Assembly (NCBI GenBank): GCA_905480445.1
Contig: CAJQQJ010000298.1
Span: 1-7,554 of the forward strand
Length of the DNA: 7,554 bases
Direction of reading: 5' to 3'
Source: an uncultured Alphaproteobacteria bacterium
Lineage (GTDB): Bacteria > Pseudomonadota > Alphaproteobacteria > UBA7985 > CAJQQZ01
Shown here piece after piece: positions 5,848-7,554 of this stretch; within the stretch, counting starts at the first letter, position 1, and each line of letters begins with the position of its first letter. Position numbers and translations under genes: made by a program. The notes under the pieces are model-generated. The model was not told where the DNA came from. It saw only the letters and a list, made by a program, of their open reading frames with translations, and did no database searches.

Positions 5848-7387
5848 CAAAATTCTAATTCTAGACTTTGGTTCTCAAGTCACACAGCTTATCGCCCGCA
5901 GGGTCAGAGAAGCCGGTGTTTACTGTGAAGTAATGCCCTTCAACTCAGATCCAGCTAAACTTGAAAAGTTCGATGCTAGAGGGATAATATTGTCGGGCGG
6001 CCCAGCCTCGGTCACCCACTCAGATACACCACGAGCTCCTGACTTCGTTTGGGCTTCAGGCTTGCCTGTTTTGGGTATCTGTTACGGCCAACAGACAATG
6101 TGCGCCCAACTCGGCGGCAAGGTTGAGAGCTCAGACCATCAAGAATTTGGGCGAGCCGAAGTTAAAGTAACCCAGAACTGTAAGCTGTTCGACGGCTTGT
6201 GGAAAGAAGGTGACACCACCACAGTATGGATGTCACATGGTGACAGGGTAGCAGCTTTGCCTAAAGGCTTTGAAGTCGTTGCCAGCAGTGAGGGCGCGCC
6301 TTATGCAATCGTCGCCAATGAAGCGAAAAACTATTACGCCGTTCAATTCCACCCCGAGGTCGTGCACACCACCGACGGTGCTCATTTGTTGAAAGCCTTC
6401 GCACACAACATTTGTAGCTGCAGCGGCGACTGGACAATGGCCGCCTTCAAGGACCAAGCGATACAAGCCATCAGAGATCAAGTCGGTGACAAAAAAGTTG
6501 TTTGCGGCCTTTCAGGTGGTGTTGATTCTTCTGTAGCTGCCGTTTTGCTTCACCAAGCCATTGGCGATCAACTCAGCTGTATTTTTGTCGACCACGGTCT
6601 ATTGAGAGCTGGTGAAGCAGAGCAAGTCGATCAGTTGTTCCGCCAAAGCTACAACATTCCCTTAGTCTCAGTGGATGCTTCTAAATTGTTCTTAGGCAAA
6701 CTCAGCGGTGTCGACGATCCGGAAAAGAAACGCAAAGTTATCGGATCTACATTCATTGATATCTTCGACGCGGAGGCAAAGAAACTCGGTGGGGCTGACT
6801 TCCTGGCGCAAGGCACGCTTTACCCAGACGTGATTGAGTCAGTGTCATTTACCGGAGGACCATCGGTCACAATCAAATCGCACCACAATGTCGGTGGTTT
6901 GCCAGACCGCATGAAAATGGATTTGGTTGAACCTTTAAGAGAGCTGTTCAAAGACGAAGTGCGCGCCCTAGGCCTTGAGCTAGGTTTGCCCGAAGCCATG
7001 ATCAAGCGCCATCCTTTCCCAGGACCCGGGTTGGCAATTCGAATCCCCGGCGCTGTTGACAAAGACAAATGCGATATCCTCAAAAAAGCTGATGCCATCT
7101 ATTTACAAGAGATCAAAAAAGCTGGTCTCTACGATGACATTTGGCAGGCTTTTGCCGTACTTCTGCCCGTTCGAACCGTTGGTGTTATGGGGGATGCCAG
7201 GACTTACGACTTTGTTTGCGCTTTGAGAGCGGTGACGTCCACCGACGGCATGACCGCCGACTCCTATCCTTTTGAGCACGCCTTCGTATCCCACGTGGCG
7301 ACCAAAATAATCAACGAAGTCAGGGGCATCAACAGAGTTGTCTATGACGTTACCTCTAAGCCACCAGGTACAATCGAGTGGGAGTAG
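5840..7387 (+). CDS. guaA: GMP synthase (glutamine-hydrolysing)
   Basis: GuaA converts XMP, ATP and glutamine to GMP, completing the pathway begun by GuaB. From the ATG at 5840 it is 515 aa, a normal length. The class I glutamine amidotransferase domain (about 1-195) has ILDFGSQVTQLIARR, the nucleophile Cys81 in LGICYGQQ, and the His171/Glu173 pair in QFHPEV. The ATP pyrophosphatase domain follows with the P-loop LSGGVDSS (224-231). The C-terminal dimerisation domain includes HPFPGPGLAIRI and ends in the conserved PPGTIEWE. An in-frame GTG (5834) two codons upstream is possible, but MSDKILILDFGSQ matches family starts. The 8-nt overlap with the acetyltransferase gene and the weak CGG-only Shine-Dalgarno suggest translational coupling. 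No residue expected for activity is missing. Confidence 0.97.
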   Translation: MSDKILILDFGSQVTQLIARRVREAGVYCEVMPFNSDPAKLEKFDARGIILSGGPASVTHSDTPRAPDFVWASGLPVLGICYGQQTMCAQLGGKVESSDHQEFGRAEVKVTQNCKLFDGLWKEGDTTTVWMSHGDRVAALPKGFEVVASSEGAPYAIVANEAKNYYAVQFHPEVVHTTDGAHLLKAFAHNICSCSGDWTMAAFKDQAIQAIRDQVGDKKVVCGLSGGVDSSVAAVLLHQAIGDQLSCIFVDHGLLRAGEAEQVDQLFRQSYNIPLVSVDASKLFLGKLSGVDDPEKKRKVIGSTFIDIFDAEAKKLGGADFLAQGTLYPDVIESVSFTGGPSVTIKSHHNVGGLPDRMKMDLVEPLRELFKDEVRALGLELGLPEAMIKRHPFPGPGLAIRIPGAVDKDKCDILKKADAIYLQEIKKAGLYDDIWQAFAVLLPVRTVGVMGDARTYDFVCALRAVTSTDGMTADSYPFEHAFVSHVATKIINEVRGINRVVYDVTSKPPGTIEWE

Positions 7388-7395
7388 TTTTTCTT

Positions 7396-7433
7396 GTGTA
7401 AGTCATTGATATTATTGTATTCGTGACTTACGC
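7396..7433. repeat. Imperfect inverted repeat directly after guaA
   Basis: GTAAGTCA (7398-7405) and TGACTTAC (7424-7431) are perfect complements around an 18-nt AT-rich centre. One G-U and one G-C pair extend the stem to 7396/7433. The T5 run lies before the stem (7388-7392), not after it, so it does not look like a terminator for guaA. Dyads of this kind with AT-rich centres are typical of recombinase or regulator binding sites, but no protein partner is visible here. Confidence 0.45.
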
Positions 7434-7449
7434 ATTACTTTCACACTCA

Positions 7450-7481
7450 GAAATCAATCGTTGATTTCCTTAGTCTTTTTT
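7450..7481 (+). terminator. Probable Rho-independent terminator of the guanine operon
   Basis: GAAATCAA (7450-7457) and TTGATTTC (7461-7468) form a perfect 8-bp stem with a tight TCG loop. A T6 run follows at 7476-7481. The stem is AU-rich and 7 nt separate it from the T run, so strength may be modest. It is still the best terminator candidate downstream of guaA. Confidence 0.5.
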
Positions 7482-7548
7482 CATACAGTTACACAAAATG
7501 TTGCACAAACGTGTGACTACTGAAACTCGTAGTAACTCAGAGACTAAG
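7469..7548. repeat. Short inverted repeat CTTAGTCT...AGACTAAG near the right edge
   Basis: CTTAGTCT (7469-7476) has its exact complement AGACTAAG at 7541-7548. Between them lies a 5-bp dyad, ACTAC (7516-7520) with GTAGT (7529-7533). ACTCAGA is also directly repeated (7445-7451 and 7535-7541). Each alone could be chance; together they make this spacer unusually repeat-rich. Confidence 0.3.
7488..7509. repeat. Tandem near-identical decamers GTTACACAAA / GTTGCACAAA
   Basis: GTTACACAAA (7488-7497) and GTTGCACAAA (7500-7509) match at 9 of 10 positions, 12 bp apart, close to one DNA helical turn. Such phased direct repeats are typical of protein binding sites, including arm-type sites of tyrosine recombinases. 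The function here is not established. Confidence 0.35.
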
Positions 7549-7554
7549 ATTTGG

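Noticed and set aside
1..7554. CRISPR array, insertion sequence, toxin-antitoxin or phage-defence genes
   Set aside because: No regularly spaced repeats, transposase, integrase or defence-type reading frames are seen on either strand.

Overview
The window is chromosomal housekeeping DNA from a proteobacterium, most likely a moderate-GC alphaproteobacterium. The evidence is the Ppx-type protein with an ALDLGTNNCRL phosphate loop and a basic C-terminal tail, an RlmE with a basic N-terminal extension, and the gene order ppx-rlmE-guaB-(insert)-guaA on one strand. No lower-level taxonomic assignment is justified. All six convincing genes are on the + strand.

Layout. Positions 1-718 hold no convincing gene. 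They are AT-rich, with several short hairpins and a cluster of GATTCG/CGAATC hexamers. Next come trhO (719-1693; rhodanese-type tRNA U34 hydroxylase), a 92-nt gap, ppx/gppA (1786-2940; TTG start), and rlmE (2915-3622), which overlaps the end of ppx by 26 nt. A 156-nt gap follows, holding a good sigma70-like promoter and a leader hairpin. After it are guaB (3779-5245; IMP dehydrogenase), a GNAT acetyltransferase (5245-5847) and guaA (5840-7387; GMP synthase). These last three are joined by 1-nt and 8-nt overlaps and look like one translationally coupled operon. The last 167 bases hold a possible terminator and a dense set of short inverted and direct repeats just after guaA.

How the genes work together. 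GuaB and GuaA catalyse the two steps IMP to XMP to GMP. Ppx/GppA enzymes hydrolyse polyphosphate and/or convert pppGpp to ppGpp, and the guanine pathway is a known target of ppGpp. TrhO and RlmE modify tRNA wobble uridine and the 23S rRNA A-loop. The neighbourhood therefore joins GTP supply, stringent/phosphate signalling and translation-apparatus modification. That link is inferred from gene order and family knowledge.

I found no clear new system. The parts most worth a second look are the unidentified GNAT enzyme locked between guaB and guaA, the hairpin just ahead of the guaB ribosome binding site, and the repeat-rich sequence after guaA, whose 3' end is a known island integration site in many bacteria.
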